From assembly GCA_965249005.1 (NCBI GenBank), contig CBDFLD010000006.1, positions 62,001 through 126,000 of the forward strand: a stretch of 64,000 bases of DNA, in the 5' to 3' direction. Shown piece by piece: positions 17,800 to 26,448 of the stretch. How positions within the stretch are numbered: the stretch's first letter is position 1; the number at the start of each line of letters is the position of its first letter. Both the position numbers and the translations under genes were made by a program. This DNA is from CBDFLD01 sp965249005. GTDB lineage: Bacteria > Acidobacteriota > UBA6911. Under the pieces are notes generated by a model. It was not told where the DNA came from, did no database searches, and saw only the letters and a list, made by a program, of their open reading frames with translations.

Positions 17800-18009
17800 G
17801 CTGAGGCAAAACATTGGAAACAGCTCGCATCATCTGGCTCGAGAGTTTCGTCGACACTTTCTTGACGTAGTGGAATGTCTCGAGGACCTCGAGTGACATA
17901 CCGGGTGCATGGGCGCGAAACCCACGCCTTGCGGGATGGGCCCGCCGCCGGACACCTATGAAAAACGTCGCGTCCCTCCGACATGCGCCTCAATCAAGGA
18001 GTCACGGGT

Positions 18010-18273
18010 ATGGCTAGAATCAATGGCACGGTCAAATGGTTCAACAACACCAAAGGGTATGGCTTCATCGCGCAACAGACTGGGGCAGATATCTTCGTGC
18101 ACTACAGCTCGATTCAAGAGGAGGGCTACCGAACATTGAGGGAAGGCGAGACTGTAGAGTTTGACCTGAAGATGGGCCCAAGAGGACCACAAGCAGAGAA
18201 TGTCATCCGTGGAAATCCGGTGCAGCAGGAAGTAGGACAGGCGATCCCGGAAGCGCCGACAGAAATTACTTGA
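18010..18273 (+). CDS. Cold-shock-domain RNA/DNA-binding protein
   Basis: An 87-residue single cold-shock domain protein, an RNA chaperone that binds single-stranded nucleic acid. RNP1 is KGYGFIAQ, RNP2 is DIFVHYSSI, and the N terminus is MARINGTVKWFNNTKGYGF. The tail after ENVIRG (about 20 residues, acidic and Pro-rich) is longer than in CspA. ATG 18010 is preceded by AAGGAG eight bases upstream, ruling out the more upstream ATG in frame. It is transcribed alone from the promoter near 17773 and converges with the MXAN_5187-like gene. Confidence 0.93.
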   Translation: MARINGTVKWFNNTKGYGFIAQQTGADIFVHYSSIQEEGYRTLREGETVEFDLKMGPRGPQAENVIRGNPVQQEVGQAIPEAPTEIT

Positions 18274-18297
18274 GGTTCAGGAACAACTTCGCAAAAT

Positions 18298-18876
18298 TTA
18301 CTTCTCGGCACGTGCGGTGAATTTGACGGAATCTTCCTCATTGGCGATGGTGAAGAGGACTTTCTCGCAGCCGTGTTTCCCGCGAATTCCTTCTGTCTTC
18401 CGTGCGATGTAGCGTGCAAACTCTTCGTAGGGCAACATTGCGTCTTGACGGCCCCCGGAGGCATACACGCTCCGCAGCGCCTCGTAGAGTTCTCGCACCT
18501 TGTGCGTTTCTTCTCCGGGATCCCCAATCGCAATATCACGCGACTCTGCTTTCGGCTTGTCTCCGGAAGCGGCCAGCCGGCGTGCGGAGTCTTCGCCGGC
18601 CTCGCGCGCAGCGCTGCTGCGTCGCCATAGATCTCGAAACGCGTAATAGCGAGCCACCAAGGTGTTGTAGCGGAAACGCTGTGAGTAACTCATGGAACCC
18701 GCCTCGGCCAAGCGCTTGACTATTCTTTCTACACGGAATCGCAAGTCCTCAGGGGGACGTGGGCGACAGCCATTGAAGAAAATGTCGTACTCCACCTTCA
18801 ACTGTCGGAGCCCAGTCTCGAGATTGGTCAGTTCTTCGTCATACACGCTCGAATACTCCCGAAATCGGCTCAGCAC
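18298..18876 (-). CDS. MXAN_5187-like C-terminal domain protein
   Basis: A 192-residue soluble protein resembling the myxobacterial MXAN_5187 C-terminal domain: LRQLKVEYDIFFNGCRPRPP, then a basic helix, then QRFRYNTLVARYYAFRDLW. The second half (EETHKVRELYEALRSVYASG and EEFARYIARKTEGIRGK) resembles a small helical domain often found after it. Biochemical function is unknown. It stands alone between the convergent cold-shock gene and divergent selA. The assignment rests on pattern memory of the family. Confidence 0.65.
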   Translation of the reverse strand: MLSRFREYSSVYDEELTNLETGLRQLKVEYDIFFNGCRPRPPEDLRFRVERIVKRLAEAGSMSYSQRFRYNTLVARYYAFRDLWRRSSAAREAGEDSARRLAASGDKPKAESRDIAIGDPGEETHKVRELYEALRSVYASGGRQDAMLPYEEFARYIARKTEGIRGKHGCEKVLFTIANEEDSVKFTARAEK

Positions 18877-18938
18877 TGTCCCCTGGTCGGTCCAGCCGGA
18901 TTGACAGCCCGGAATTGCTATGTTGAAATAGCTTGGCT

Positions 18939-20363
18939 ATGTCCACCATGCAGCACGAACTACTGCGAAGGATTCCCGCCGTGGATCAGCTCCTGCTGCT
19001 CCCTCCGATCGTTCAATGGGTGGAAAGGACCAGTCGGGGATTTGTCGTATCGGAGATCCAGTCCGTCCTTCAGGAGTTGAGGGAAAAGATCCTGTCCGGT
19101 GCGGAAACAACCAGCAACGAAATCGCCTATACCTCTCTCGAAACTCTCCTGGAAGACCGATTGCAGTCGCGGCTCCGTCCGGGCCTCGTTCCCGTCATCA
19201 ACGCCACCGGGGTTATCATCCATACCAACCTCGGCCGCGCCCCCATGTCCGTACAGGCAATGAATTCCTTATCGGCAGTTGCAGCTCAGTACACTAATCT
19301 CGAGTTCGATCTGGCAGGTGGGGAACGATCGTATCGGGACAGCCTGGTGGAAAGGTCGCTGAGGGAGATTCTCGGATGCGAGGCGGCGACGGTGGCCAAC
19401 AACAATGCGGCGGCTATTTTCCTTATTATCAATACCTTAGGCTTGGACAAAGAGGTTATTGTGTCCCGCGGTGAGCTCGTCGAAATTGGGGGATCTTTCC
19501 GCCTTCCTGATATCATGGCACGCAGCGGCGGAATCCTCCGGGAAGTCGGGACCACGAACAAGACTCATATCCAGGATTATGCAGACGCTATCGGACCCAA
19601 CACAGCCATGTTGCTCCGTGTCCATCCCAGCAACTACAGGATTCAAGGGTTTACGCACCGGCCAGAACTTCCGCAGCTCGTCGATTTAGCCCATCAAGCC
19701 GGAGTCCCGCTGGTGGAAGACATCGGAAGTGGTTGCCTGGTAGATCTCGAACCCTACGGGATTGCAGACGAGCCATCTCCACAAAAGAGCCTGGCCAGTG
19801 GCACGGACCTGGTTTGCTTCAGCGGAGACAAGCTCATGGGAGGGCCTCAGTCCGGTATCATCGCGGGCGCCCGCCGTTTCGTCAACCGGATCCGAAAAAA
19901 CCCTCTCATGCGCACTTACCGGGTTGAAAAGTTGATCTATGGAGCGCTGGAAACGACGCTGCTGAGTTACAGGACCGGCAACGCGTTCAAAGATATTCCA
20001 GTCCTTCGCTTGGTGGCCACTCCAGAGTCGGAGGTACAAAAGCGGGCTCGCCGTTTTCTTCGGCGAATCTCCAAGAGGCTCCCCACCGATATCGGGCTGC
20101 GACTCATCGAGGGCAAGTCCCTCATAGGAGGTGGATCGTGCCCTCAGAGTGAGCTTCCGACAACTCTCCTCGTCATCGAGTCCGACGCGGTCCGACCTGC
20201 TGTGATCGACGGGTGCTTGCGGGAGCAGAACCCCCCAGTTATTGCACGCGTCGAAGACGACTGTGTGCTTCTGGATTTGCGAACGGTCTTCAAATCGCAG
20301 GAAGACCTGCTTGAAGAAAAGGTCTTGCAAGGACTTCAGTCGAGCAAGGAAAAGAGCAGCTGA
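18939..20363 (+). CDS. selA: L-seryl-tRNA(Sec) selenium transferase
   Basis: PLP enzyme converting Ser-tRNA(Sec) to Sec-tRNA(Sec) with selenophosphate. The protein (about 474 residues) shows the N-terminal LLRRIPAVDQLL, then VINATGVIIHTNLGRAP and NNNAAAIFLI. Later come RGELVEIGGSFRLPDIM, EVGTTNKT, LVEDIGSGCLVDL and the PLP lysine in CFSGDKLMGGPQSGI. All SelA landmarks are present and the length is normal. The neighbours selB, selD and selC are not in this window. Its last 28 bp overlap the convergent 3' end of rnr. Confidence 0.95.
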   Translation: MSTMQHELLRRIPAVDQLLLLPPIVQWVERTSRGFVVSEIQSVLQELREKILSGAETTSNEIAYTSLETLLEDRLQSRLRPGLVPVINATGVIIHTNLGRAPMSVQAMNSLSAVAAQYTNLEFDLAGGERSYRDSLVERSLREILGCEAATVANNNAAAIFLIINTLGLDKEVIVSRGELVEIGGSFRLPDIMARSGGILREVGTTNKTHIQDYADAIGPNTAMLLRVHPSNYRIQGFTHRPELPQLVDLAHQAGVPLVEDIGSGCLVDLEPYGIADEPSPQKSLASGTDLVCFSGDKLMGGPQSGIIAGARRFVNRIRKNPLMRTYRVEKLIYGALETTLLSYRTGNAFKDIPVLRLVATPESEVQKRARRFLRRISKRLPTDIGLRLIEGKSLIGGGSCPQSELPTTLLVIESDAVRPAVIDGCLREQNPPVIARVEDDCVLLDLRTVFKSQEDLLEEKVLQGLQSSKEKSS

Positions 20364-22540
20364 ACCGTCTCCAAGTTGGCCACATCCAAACGAACCTTCG
20401 TCGGCATTCCCGGTCTTATCTGCCGACGGGTCCGGCGCCCCACCAGCGAATAGGTTTTTTCACGAAAAGAATACTCGTCGTCCGTCATCGTCTCCACCGC
20501 AACGAACCCCTCCGCTAAGATCGTGTCCAGCTCGACATGGAATCCCCGGCTCGAAACAGACTGGACGGACGCATCAAAATAGTCCCCTATCCGATCGCGC
20601 AAAAATTGTACTTTCTTCAGTTTCTCGATCTCTCGTTCCGCCGCGTCCGCGTTGCGTTCGCGTGAGGACGACAGCGCCGCGATCTCCGGAAGCTTCTGCT
20701 CCACGGATCGATACCACTCCGTTGACGTGCGCTCAGCAAGCGTGGCCTTTAGGATACGATGGACAACCAAATCTGGATATCGCCGGATCGGCGAAGTAAA
20801 GTGAGTGTAATAGCTGGCCGCCAAGGCAAAATGGCCGAGATTCTGATGGGAATATCGGGCTTGCATGAATGCCCGGAGCATGCGAGAGATCATGAATTTC
20901 CCTTCGGGTTTTCCCTGCAGTTTCCCGCACAACTGCTGAAAACTCGCGGACGCGTACCCATCAATTTTGTTTTCGAGTCGGTAGCCAAAGACGAGGGCGA
21001 GAGCCTCGAATTCCTCCAGCTTGCGAACGTCCGGGTCCTCGTGGACCCGGTAGAGACACGGTCGCGCCAGCTTCGAAAGGTGCCTGGCGACGACCTCATT
21101 GGCCAGCAACATGAACTCTTCGATGATCCGGTGGGCCGTCGTCCTTTCGGCCGGGAAGATATCGACTACCCTTGTGTCCTCCAGCTTGAAAACCGACTCC
21201 GGTAAATCGAAATCGATGGCACCACGGGCCTGCCGCTTCAGACCAAGAACGTGGCTCAGGGCCGCCATCGCGTCAAGGGTGGGAGCCAAATCCGCATGGA
21301 GTTGAGCCTCGCTCGACGCTTCATCGGAAAGGACTCGCGACACGGCTTCGTACGTCAATCTCCGCCGGCTGCAGATGACGCCCTCGACGAAACGTGTCGC
21401 CCGCACTTCGCCCTCGAGATCAATCTCCATCACAACCGACAACACCAGTCGGTCTCTTCCTTCCTGGAGGCTGCAAAGGCCGCTCGACAATCGCGGAGGT
21501 AGCATGGGAATCGACCGGTCCGGAAAGTAGACCGAGGTGCCGCGGTTGCGGGCATCGTCGTCCAATGCCGTACCTTCGGCCACGTAGTGGGACACGTCCG
21601 CAATGTGGACCGCCAACTCATAGTGACCGGAGGGAAGCTCCCTCAGGCTGACCGCGTCGTCGAAGTCCCGGGCATCGTCGCCGTCAATGGTGAAACAGAG
21701 TTCCGAGCGAAAGTCTTCCCTGCTTGAGCAATCCTCCGGTGAGACTCCACCCGGAACCTGGGCCGCCTTCTCTAGCGCGGATGGACTGAACTCGTGGGGC
21801 AAATCGAATTTGTGCTGGACGATCTTGTACTCGATTCCCGGGTCGTCGAGATACCCCAGTATGGCAACGACTCGGCCGAAAGGGTTCGAGTACTTGTCGA
21901 TCCCATCCGGAAGCACTGTCGCAGCAACGATCTGTCCCTGAACGGCGCTCTGAGTAGAACCCGGAAGTATGCGAATCTCACGGGCGTTTCTCCGATCGAG
22001 CGGCACCAGGAAGGGGAAACGGGGCTGTGCAAAGAACCGTCCCACAATTCTGGCATTTCCTCGCTCCAGGACCCGGATCACGGTTCCCTCAAATCTACCT
22101 CCTCTTTTTTTTGACGGTCTCGACCGGGTGACTCGCGATCGCCGATCCAGCCGCCGCCTCATTGCCGGCTCGCGACTTTGCTCCCACTTTACGAGAACCC
22201 GGTCGCGGTCCAGGGCACCGCCCATTCTGTGAGCCGGGATAAAGACATCCTGCGACGGCAAAGATCCAGCATCGGGAGTGACGAATCCGTACCCGTCCCT
22301 ATGACCGGTCAGCGTGCCGGATACGAATGCCTGCTTCGGAGGGACGCTGTATCGCCCCCGTCGTACCCGGTGCACTACTTTTTGCGCGTCCAATTCGTCC
22401 AGATACCGCTGCAGCGCCCGCCGCTCGTCGCGCGCAAGTTCCAGGCTCCGAACCAGTTCCCGAAAGGTAAACGAACGCGCCTTTTGCAGAAAGACGAGCA
22501 CTTTCTGTTTTTGCTCCTTCGACAGCAAGAGTTCCTCCAA
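20336..22540 (-). CDS. rnr: Ribonuclease R
   Basis: A 3'-5' exoribonuclease that degrades structured RNA. The 734-residue protein has an N-terminal winged-helix part (residues 1-65), cold-shock domains with FVSGTLTGHRDGYGFV and the RNB catalytic domain starting ELCFTIDGDDARDFDDAVSL, with its Asp cluster, and HIADVSHYV. The domain goes on through FPDRSIPMLPPRLSSGLCSL and HFTSPIRRYPDLVVHRIL. A C-terminal S1 domain follows from about residue 645. There is a short basic stretch (about residues 130-150). The stop overlaps the end of selA, so the two mRNAs share 28 bp antisense. A short 20-bp gap separates its start from the divergent DUF2752 gene. Confidence 0.95.
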   Translation of the reverse strand: MEELLLSKEQKQKVLVFLQKARSFTFRELVRSLELARDERRALQRYLDELDAQKVVHRVRRGRYSVPPKQAFVSGTLTGHRDGYGFVTPDAGSLPSQDVFIPAHRMGGALDRDRVLVKWEQSREPAMRRRLDRRSRVTRSRPSKKRGGRFEGTVIRVLERGNARIVGRFFAQPRFPFLVPLDRRNAREIRILPGSTQSAVQGQIVAATVLPDGIDKYSNPFGRVVAILGYLDDPGIEYKIVQHKFDLPHEFSPSALEKAAQVPGGVSPEDCSSREDFRSELCFTIDGDDARDFDDAVSLRELPSGHYELAVHIADVSHYVAEGTALDDDARNRGTSVYFPDRSIPMLPPRLSSGLCSLQEGRDRLVLSVVMEIDLEGEVRATRFVEGVICSRRRLTYEAVSRVLSDEASSEAQLHADLAPTLDAMAALSHVLGLKRQARGAIDFDLPESVFKLEDTRVVDIFPAERTTAHRIIEEFMLLANEVVARHLSKLARPCLYRVHEDPDVRKLEEFEALALVFGYRLENKIDGYASASFQQLCGKLQGKPEGKFMISRMLRAFMQARYSHQNLGHFALAASYYTHFTSPIRRYPDLVVHRILKATLAERTSTEWYRSVEQKLPEIAALSSSRERNADAAEREIEKLKKVQFLRDRIGDYFDASVQSVSSRGFHVELDTILAEGFVAVETMTDDEYSFREKTYSLVGRRTRRQIRPGMPTKVRLDVANLETVQLLFSLLD

Positions 22541-22560
22541 TCCAGTGCTACTATAACGGC

Positions 22561-23013
22561 GTGAAGCTTAGGTTACGCGAAATCCCGCGATCGTGGACCA
22601 ACAAACGGTCATGGACACTGGTTCTTCTGGGGATCGCGCTCGTCGCAACCGCGCGCACATTGGTCCCGGGACCGGATGGAGCGACGTTGCCCGGGGTCTG
22701 GCTTCCCTCGTGCCCGCTCAAGACACTCGCCGGCCTCCCCTGCCCCCTTTGCGGCCTGACCACTGCCGTCGCATGGCTTGCGCGGGGCGACCTGGCGGAA
22801 GCCGTGCGCAACCACGTCCTGAGTCCCTTTGTGGGAATAGCCGTCGTGGCAGGTATTGTCTACGGGTTTTTCGTGCGGATCGTCGCCGCGCGGTCGGTGG
22901 CGTGGAACCTCGATCCCGTCACGGCTCGGAACCTAAAGATAGCCGCCGCAATGCTCCTGTTGATTGCGTGGATCCTGAACTTGACCAAGTCTCACGAAGG
23001 CGCTTTTCGTTGA
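22561..23013 (+). CDS. DUF2752 membrane protein
   Basis: A 150-residue protein with three predicted membrane helices (about residues 18-33, 90-107 and 122-138). The signature PLKTLAGLPCPLCGLTTAV, with its two Cys residues, and the following WLARGDLAEAVRNHVLSPF, are diagnostic of DUF2752, whose function is unknown. It begins with GTG immediately adjacent to the divergent rnr start. It converges on gatB. Confidence 0.85.
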   Translation: MKLRLREIPRSWTNKRSWTLVLLGIALVATARTLVPGPDGATLPGVWLPSCPLKTLAGLPCPLCGLTTAVAWLARGDLAEAVRNHVLSPFVGIAVVAGIVYGFFVRIVAARSVAWNLDPVTARNLKIAAAMLLLIAWILNLTKSHEGAFR

Positions 23014-23077
23014 GCCCCAAGATGTGGCTCCTTCTCCTCGCTCGGGCTTTGCTGCGTGACTCCGCGTTGCCCATGCG

Positions 23078-24547
23078 CTACTCACGAAGGAGCTTTCGGA
23101 GCAGCTCGTTGCAGATTTTCGGATTCGCCTGTCCCTTTGTCTCTTTCATGACTTGACCCACGAAGTAGCCGAGGACCTTCTCCTTGCCTGCGCGATACTC
23201 GGCTGCCTGCCCCTCGTTGGCATCGATCACAGCTCGCACGATTGGTTCCAACTGCTCCGCTGTGCTGATCTGAGACATGCCGAGGCGCTCGATCACGACT
23301 TCCGGCTCCTCCCCGCTCTTGTACATCTGTTCGAACACTGTTTTTCCCATCTTTCCGGAGATCTCGCCCGAGTCGATTTTTCTTATCAGGGCGGCAAGGC
23401 GCCCGGCCGGTACCGGGCAATCTTCGATCTCACGTCCGGCATCCTTGCTCGCATGCGCAAGTTCACCCGTCACCCAGTTCGCGGTGGCGCGCGGGTTTTT
23501 TGATTTCTCGGCGCACTCTTCGAAATAGTCAGCCAGAGGAATCGTCGCGGTCACCAGGATAGCGTCGGCGGGGGAGAGGTCGTACTGAGTCAGAAACCGG
23601 CAAAACTTCTCGTGGGGTAGTTCTGGGATGGTGCTGGCGATCTCATCGATCCAGGCGCGGTCCAACTCCAGAGGAGGCAAATCCGGTTCTGGAAAATACC
23701 GGTAGTCGTGAGCCTCTTCCTTGCTTCTCATGGTAAAGGTACGGTTTTTGGATTCGTCCCAGAGGCGGGTTTCTTGGTGTATGGTCCGGCCACTGCGCAA
23801 CTCTTCCGTTTGTCGGCAGATCTCGTAGTCCAGGGCTCTCTGGAGGAATCGAAAGGAGTTCAGATTCTTGATCTCCACCTTGGTGCCGAGCTCTTTTACC
23901 CCCATCGGGCGCACAGAAACGTTTCCGTCGCAACGAAGGCTTCCCTGCTCCATGTTGCCGTCAGAGACACCCAGGTAGATTAAGGTTTTTCGTAGCTGCG
24001 TGAAATAGTCGTATGCCTCCTGGCTACTCCGAAAATCCGGCTCACTGACGATTTCGATGAGTGGCACGCCACTCCGATTGAGATTGACGTATGATTTTTT
24101 TTCGGTCTCCCGCATGCCGTCGTGCAAGGACTTCCCCGCGTCTTCCTCCATGTGGAGTCTGCATATGTGAAACGACTTCTCTTGCCAGTCTACGGTATTT
24201 CCTCCATCGGCACGCGCACGCGAGTAGATCTTGACGGAGCCATGTTCGCCGAGCGGACGATCAAATTGAGATATCTGATAACCCTTTGGCAGGTCCGGAT
24301 AGAAATAGTTCTTTCTTGCAAAGATCGAGGTCTCGTTGATCCGACAGCCAAGCGCCAGGGCGGCGCGCGTCGCCATCCCGACAGCCACTCGATTCACCAC
24401 CGGGAGTGCGCCGGGGAGGCCGAGACAGACTGGACACGTGTGGGCATTAGCCGGTGCCCCGAAAAGAGTGCTGCAGCCGCAGAACAGTTTACTCCGCGTC
24501 AAAAGCTGCGCGTGCACTTCCAGTCCAATGACAGGTTCGAATTCCAT
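23078..24547 (-). CDS. gatB: Aspartyl/glutamyl-tRNA amidotransferase subunit B
   Basis: Subunit of GatCAB, which converts Glu-tRNA(Gln) (or Asp-tRNA(Asn)) to the amide form; GatB holds the kinase and tRNA-binding parts. Motifs: FEPVIGLEVHAQL, the zinc-type Cys pairs (FCGCSTLFG and HTCPVCLGLPG), YFYPDLPKGYQISQFD, LHMEEDAGKS, NRSGVPLIEIVSEPD and the C-terminal YqeY-like domain ending VMKETKGQANPKICNELLRK. The start at 24547 gives 489 residues. A TATAAT at 24575-24580 would put transcription start near 24568, so the ATG at 24571 would be too early. gatA and gatC are not in the window. Confidence 0.95.
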   Translation of the reverse strand: MEFEPVIGLEVHAQLLTRSKLFCGCSTLFGAPANAHTCPVCLGLPGALPVVNRVAVGMATRAALALGCRINETSIFARKNYFYPDLPKGYQISQFDRPLGEHGSVKIYSRARADGGNTVDWQEKSFHICRLHMEEDAGKSLHDGMRETEKKSYVNLNRSGVPLIEIVSEPDFRSSQEAYDYFTQLRKTLIYLGVSDGNMEQGSLRCDGNVSVRPMGVKELGTKVEIKNLNSFRFLQRALDYEICRQTEELRSGRTIHQETRLWDESKNRTFTMRSKEEAHDYRYFPEPDLPPLELDRAWIDEIASTIPELPHEKFCRFLTQYDLSPADAILVTATIPLADYFEECAEKSKNPRATANWVTGELAHASKDAGREIEDCPVPAGRLAALIRKIDSGEISGKMGKTVFEQMYKSGEEPEVVIERLGMSQISTAEQLEPIVRAVIDANEGQAAEYRAGKEKVLGYFVGQVMKETKGQANPKICNELLRKLLRE

Positions 24548-24950
24548 TTCGCTCGCCTTTGCATTCGTCATCTCATTATATCGAAACCGCTATCTGCATA
24601 CAGCTTCCGCAAGTTGTCGTTGCATCGCCTTAGCAGCCTTCAACGGTCGGGGCACCGCCTCCCTCCGTATTCGTCCGGGCGGCGCAAAGCCGCCGGTGCG
24701 CTTACTTTCTTTGAAAACTATGTTCCAAAGTGACGGTACAGGCACAATTGTCCACCCCCTCGCGGCCGGTCAAACCGGATTGATCGATCACAACTCTTTG
24801 ATAAACCGGGGGTTACCCATTCCCTTGCGCCGATGGAGCGGAACGTGCACCTCTGAACCGAAGGAGCGCCGACTCGAGGAACGTGCCATTGAGGGTCCTT
24901 CCAGAGGGAGGTACGCCACTCCACGAGTCTTGGCGCTCCTGTTCCCAAAT
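24548..24950. other. Intergenic region upstream of gatB
   Basis: About 400 bp without a convincing gene. It contains a minus-strand -10-like TATAAT at 24575-24580, a GGCGGC/GCCGCC hairpin near 24680 and no recognisable RNA gene. Only short uncharacteristic reading frames are present. Confidence 0.6.
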
Positions 24951-25082
24951 GCTCTTAAGTAACTGCTCGCGGATCTGCTGCTATGCGTGTAACTTAAGCA
25001 AATCGTCAAAAACCACGGTTTTTCACGGTGCGCTGCGCAGTTACGTTCCCAAGCGACTGGCGCGTTGCGCCAGTCAGCGCTC
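24951..25082. repeat. ~130-bp direct repeat A flanking miaA, with palindrome
   Basis: Starts GCTCTTAAGTAACTGC and ends CAGTCAGCGCTC. It is nearly identical to 26279-26436 (two small differences, plus one extra 27-bp unit there). It includes the perfect palindrome of 9-bp arms and 3-nt loop at 25055-25075 (GACTGGCGC, GTT, GCGCCAGTC). No coding capacity recognised. It lies just beyond the 3' end of miaA. Confidence 0.9.
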
Positions 25083-25116
25083 GGAGGAAATCTGGCGTCT
25101 CTGCAAACAAGCGTAC

Positions 25117-26067
25117 TTAGAGCAAGTGGTCCGACACAAGTCGCGTAGCTTCACTTGCGACAAAATCCTCACCTCGCGCTCCTTCGAGCCAGCGGATCGA
25201 GGGGTCCCCTCTGAACCAGGTCATCTGACGCTTCGCATAGCGACGCGTCTCCTGCTTCGTTTGTTCCGTCGCCTCCGCAAGACTGATCTCTCCTTGGAGG
25301 CAGCGGATGACCTGGCTATAGCCGATGGCCTTGAACGCATTGCAATCCTTTGGATAACGTTCGACCAAGGACTGGACTTCCTCGCGGAAACCTCGTGCAA
25401 ACATCGTCTCCACGCGTGTGTTGATGCGCTGATAGAGGCGATCCCGAGGCCAGGCGATGGCGAGCTTCAACCATCGATAACCCCTCAGCCGATCCGCCGG
25501 CTGCTGCTTCTGCCACCAGGTCATAGTTTTTCCCGTCGCCAGGTAGAGTTCGCAGGCGCGAATAACCCGGGACCGGTCAGATGGAGCAATGCTTTCCGCC
25601 ATGGCTGGATCGACCCTTTTCAGAGCCCGGTGCATGCAGGCCGACCCGCGACGGTCCGCAACGCGCGTCAACCGGGTGCGGAGTTCTTTGAAGCGTCCGG
25701 GGCCTTCAAACAAGCCTTCCACCAGGGCTCTAACGTAAAAACCTGTTCCGCCGACAACGACGGGCAGGGCACGTCTTGCCCGCACTACTGCCAAGGCTTC
25801 TCTCCCGTGACGCTGATAATCACCAGCAGAAAACGGTTGGTTCGGCTCTTTCAGGTCGATCAGATGATGAGGAACGGCGCTTCGCTCGGAGTGTGGGGGC
25901 TTGGCAGTCCCAATATCCATGCCCCGGTAGATCTGCATCGCATCACAGCTGATGATCTCTGCGCGAAATGTTTTTGAAACATCGAGCCCCATTTGCGACT
26001 TTCCGGAAGCCGTGGGCCCGACAATGAGAACCGCCGGGTATTCCTGCACTGGTTTCAGGTTAGACAT
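25117..26067 (-). CDS. miaA: tRNA dimethylallyltransferase
   Basis: Transfers a dimethylallyl group to N6 of adenosine 37 in tRNAs reading UNN codons. The 316-residue protein has the P-loop LIVGPTASGKSQ, ISCDAMQIYRGMDIGTAKP, HHLIDLKEPNQPFSAGDY, the VVGGTGFYVRALVEGL helix and the C-terminal KRQMTWFR segment that contacts tRNA. In many bacteria hfq follows miaA; here no hfq is seen and the gene stands alone between two ~130-bp direct repeats, which may mean that it was mobilised or that repeats invaded both flanks. Confidence 0.95.
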   Translation of the reverse strand: MSNLKPVQEYPAVLIVGPTASGKSQMGLDVSKTFRAEIISCDAMQIYRGMDIGTAKPPHSERSAVPHHLIDLKEPNQPFSAGDYQRHGREALAVVRARRALPVVVGGTGFYVRALVEGLFEGPGRFKELRTRLTRVADRRGSACMHRALKRVDPAMAESIAPSDRSRVIRACELYLATGKTMTWWQKQQPADRLRGYRWLKLAIAWPRDRLYQRINTRVETMFARGFREEVQSLVERYPKDCNAFKAIGYSQVIRCLQGEISLAEATEQTKQETRRYAKRQMTWFRGDPSIRWLEGARGEDFVASEATRLVSDHLL

Positions 26068-26278
26068 ACCGGCGAACGAGTGCCAGCAGCAACAGAAGAG
26101 CTGCTACAACCAACATACCCAAGATTTACGAACGACGCCGATCGTTCAAGCTATCAGCTCACAGCTTTCAGCGTACAGCCATCAGCTCTCAGCGACTGGC
26201 CAGCACAGCCGATGGAAATTGAGAGGGCAAACTCTTTCGCATCAAGAAAGTATCTGCATTGCTTGCAGACAGCTGGAC
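26068..26278. other. miaA upstream region with low-complexity CAGCTNTCAGC repeats
   Basis: Between miaA and repeat B. At about 26150-26205 there is a run of imperfect short units (TCAGCTCACAGCTTTCAGC type), ending before a unique stretch. No gene recognised. Confidence 0.6.
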
Positions 26279-26436
26279 GCTCTTAAGTAACTGCTCGCGG
26301 ATCTGCTGCTATGCGTGTAACTTAGCAAATCGTCGAAAACCACGGTTTTTCACGGTGCGCTGCGCAGTTACGTTCCCAAGCGACTGGCGCGTTGCGCCAG
26401 TCAGAAGCGACTGGCGCGTTGCGCCAGTCAGCGCTC
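26279..26436. repeat. ~130-bp direct repeat B, with duplicated palindrome
   Basis: Second copy of the 24951-25082 repeat. The last 27 bp unit containing the 9+3+9 palindrome is present twice here (palindromes at 26382-26402 and 26409-26429). It abuts the 3' end of the IS110 element. Confidence 0.9.
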
Positions 26437-26448
26437 TCAAGAAACTAA

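Noticed and set aside
24548..24950. tRNA or small RNA gene in the gap before gatB
   Set aside because: No acceptor/T-loop pattern (GGTTCGANNCC with paired ends) was found; only a GGCGGC hairpin.
26150..26205. CAGC-type run as a possible integron or attC site
   Set aside because: Lacks the R/L box symmetry and there is no integrase; it reads as simple low-complexity sequence.
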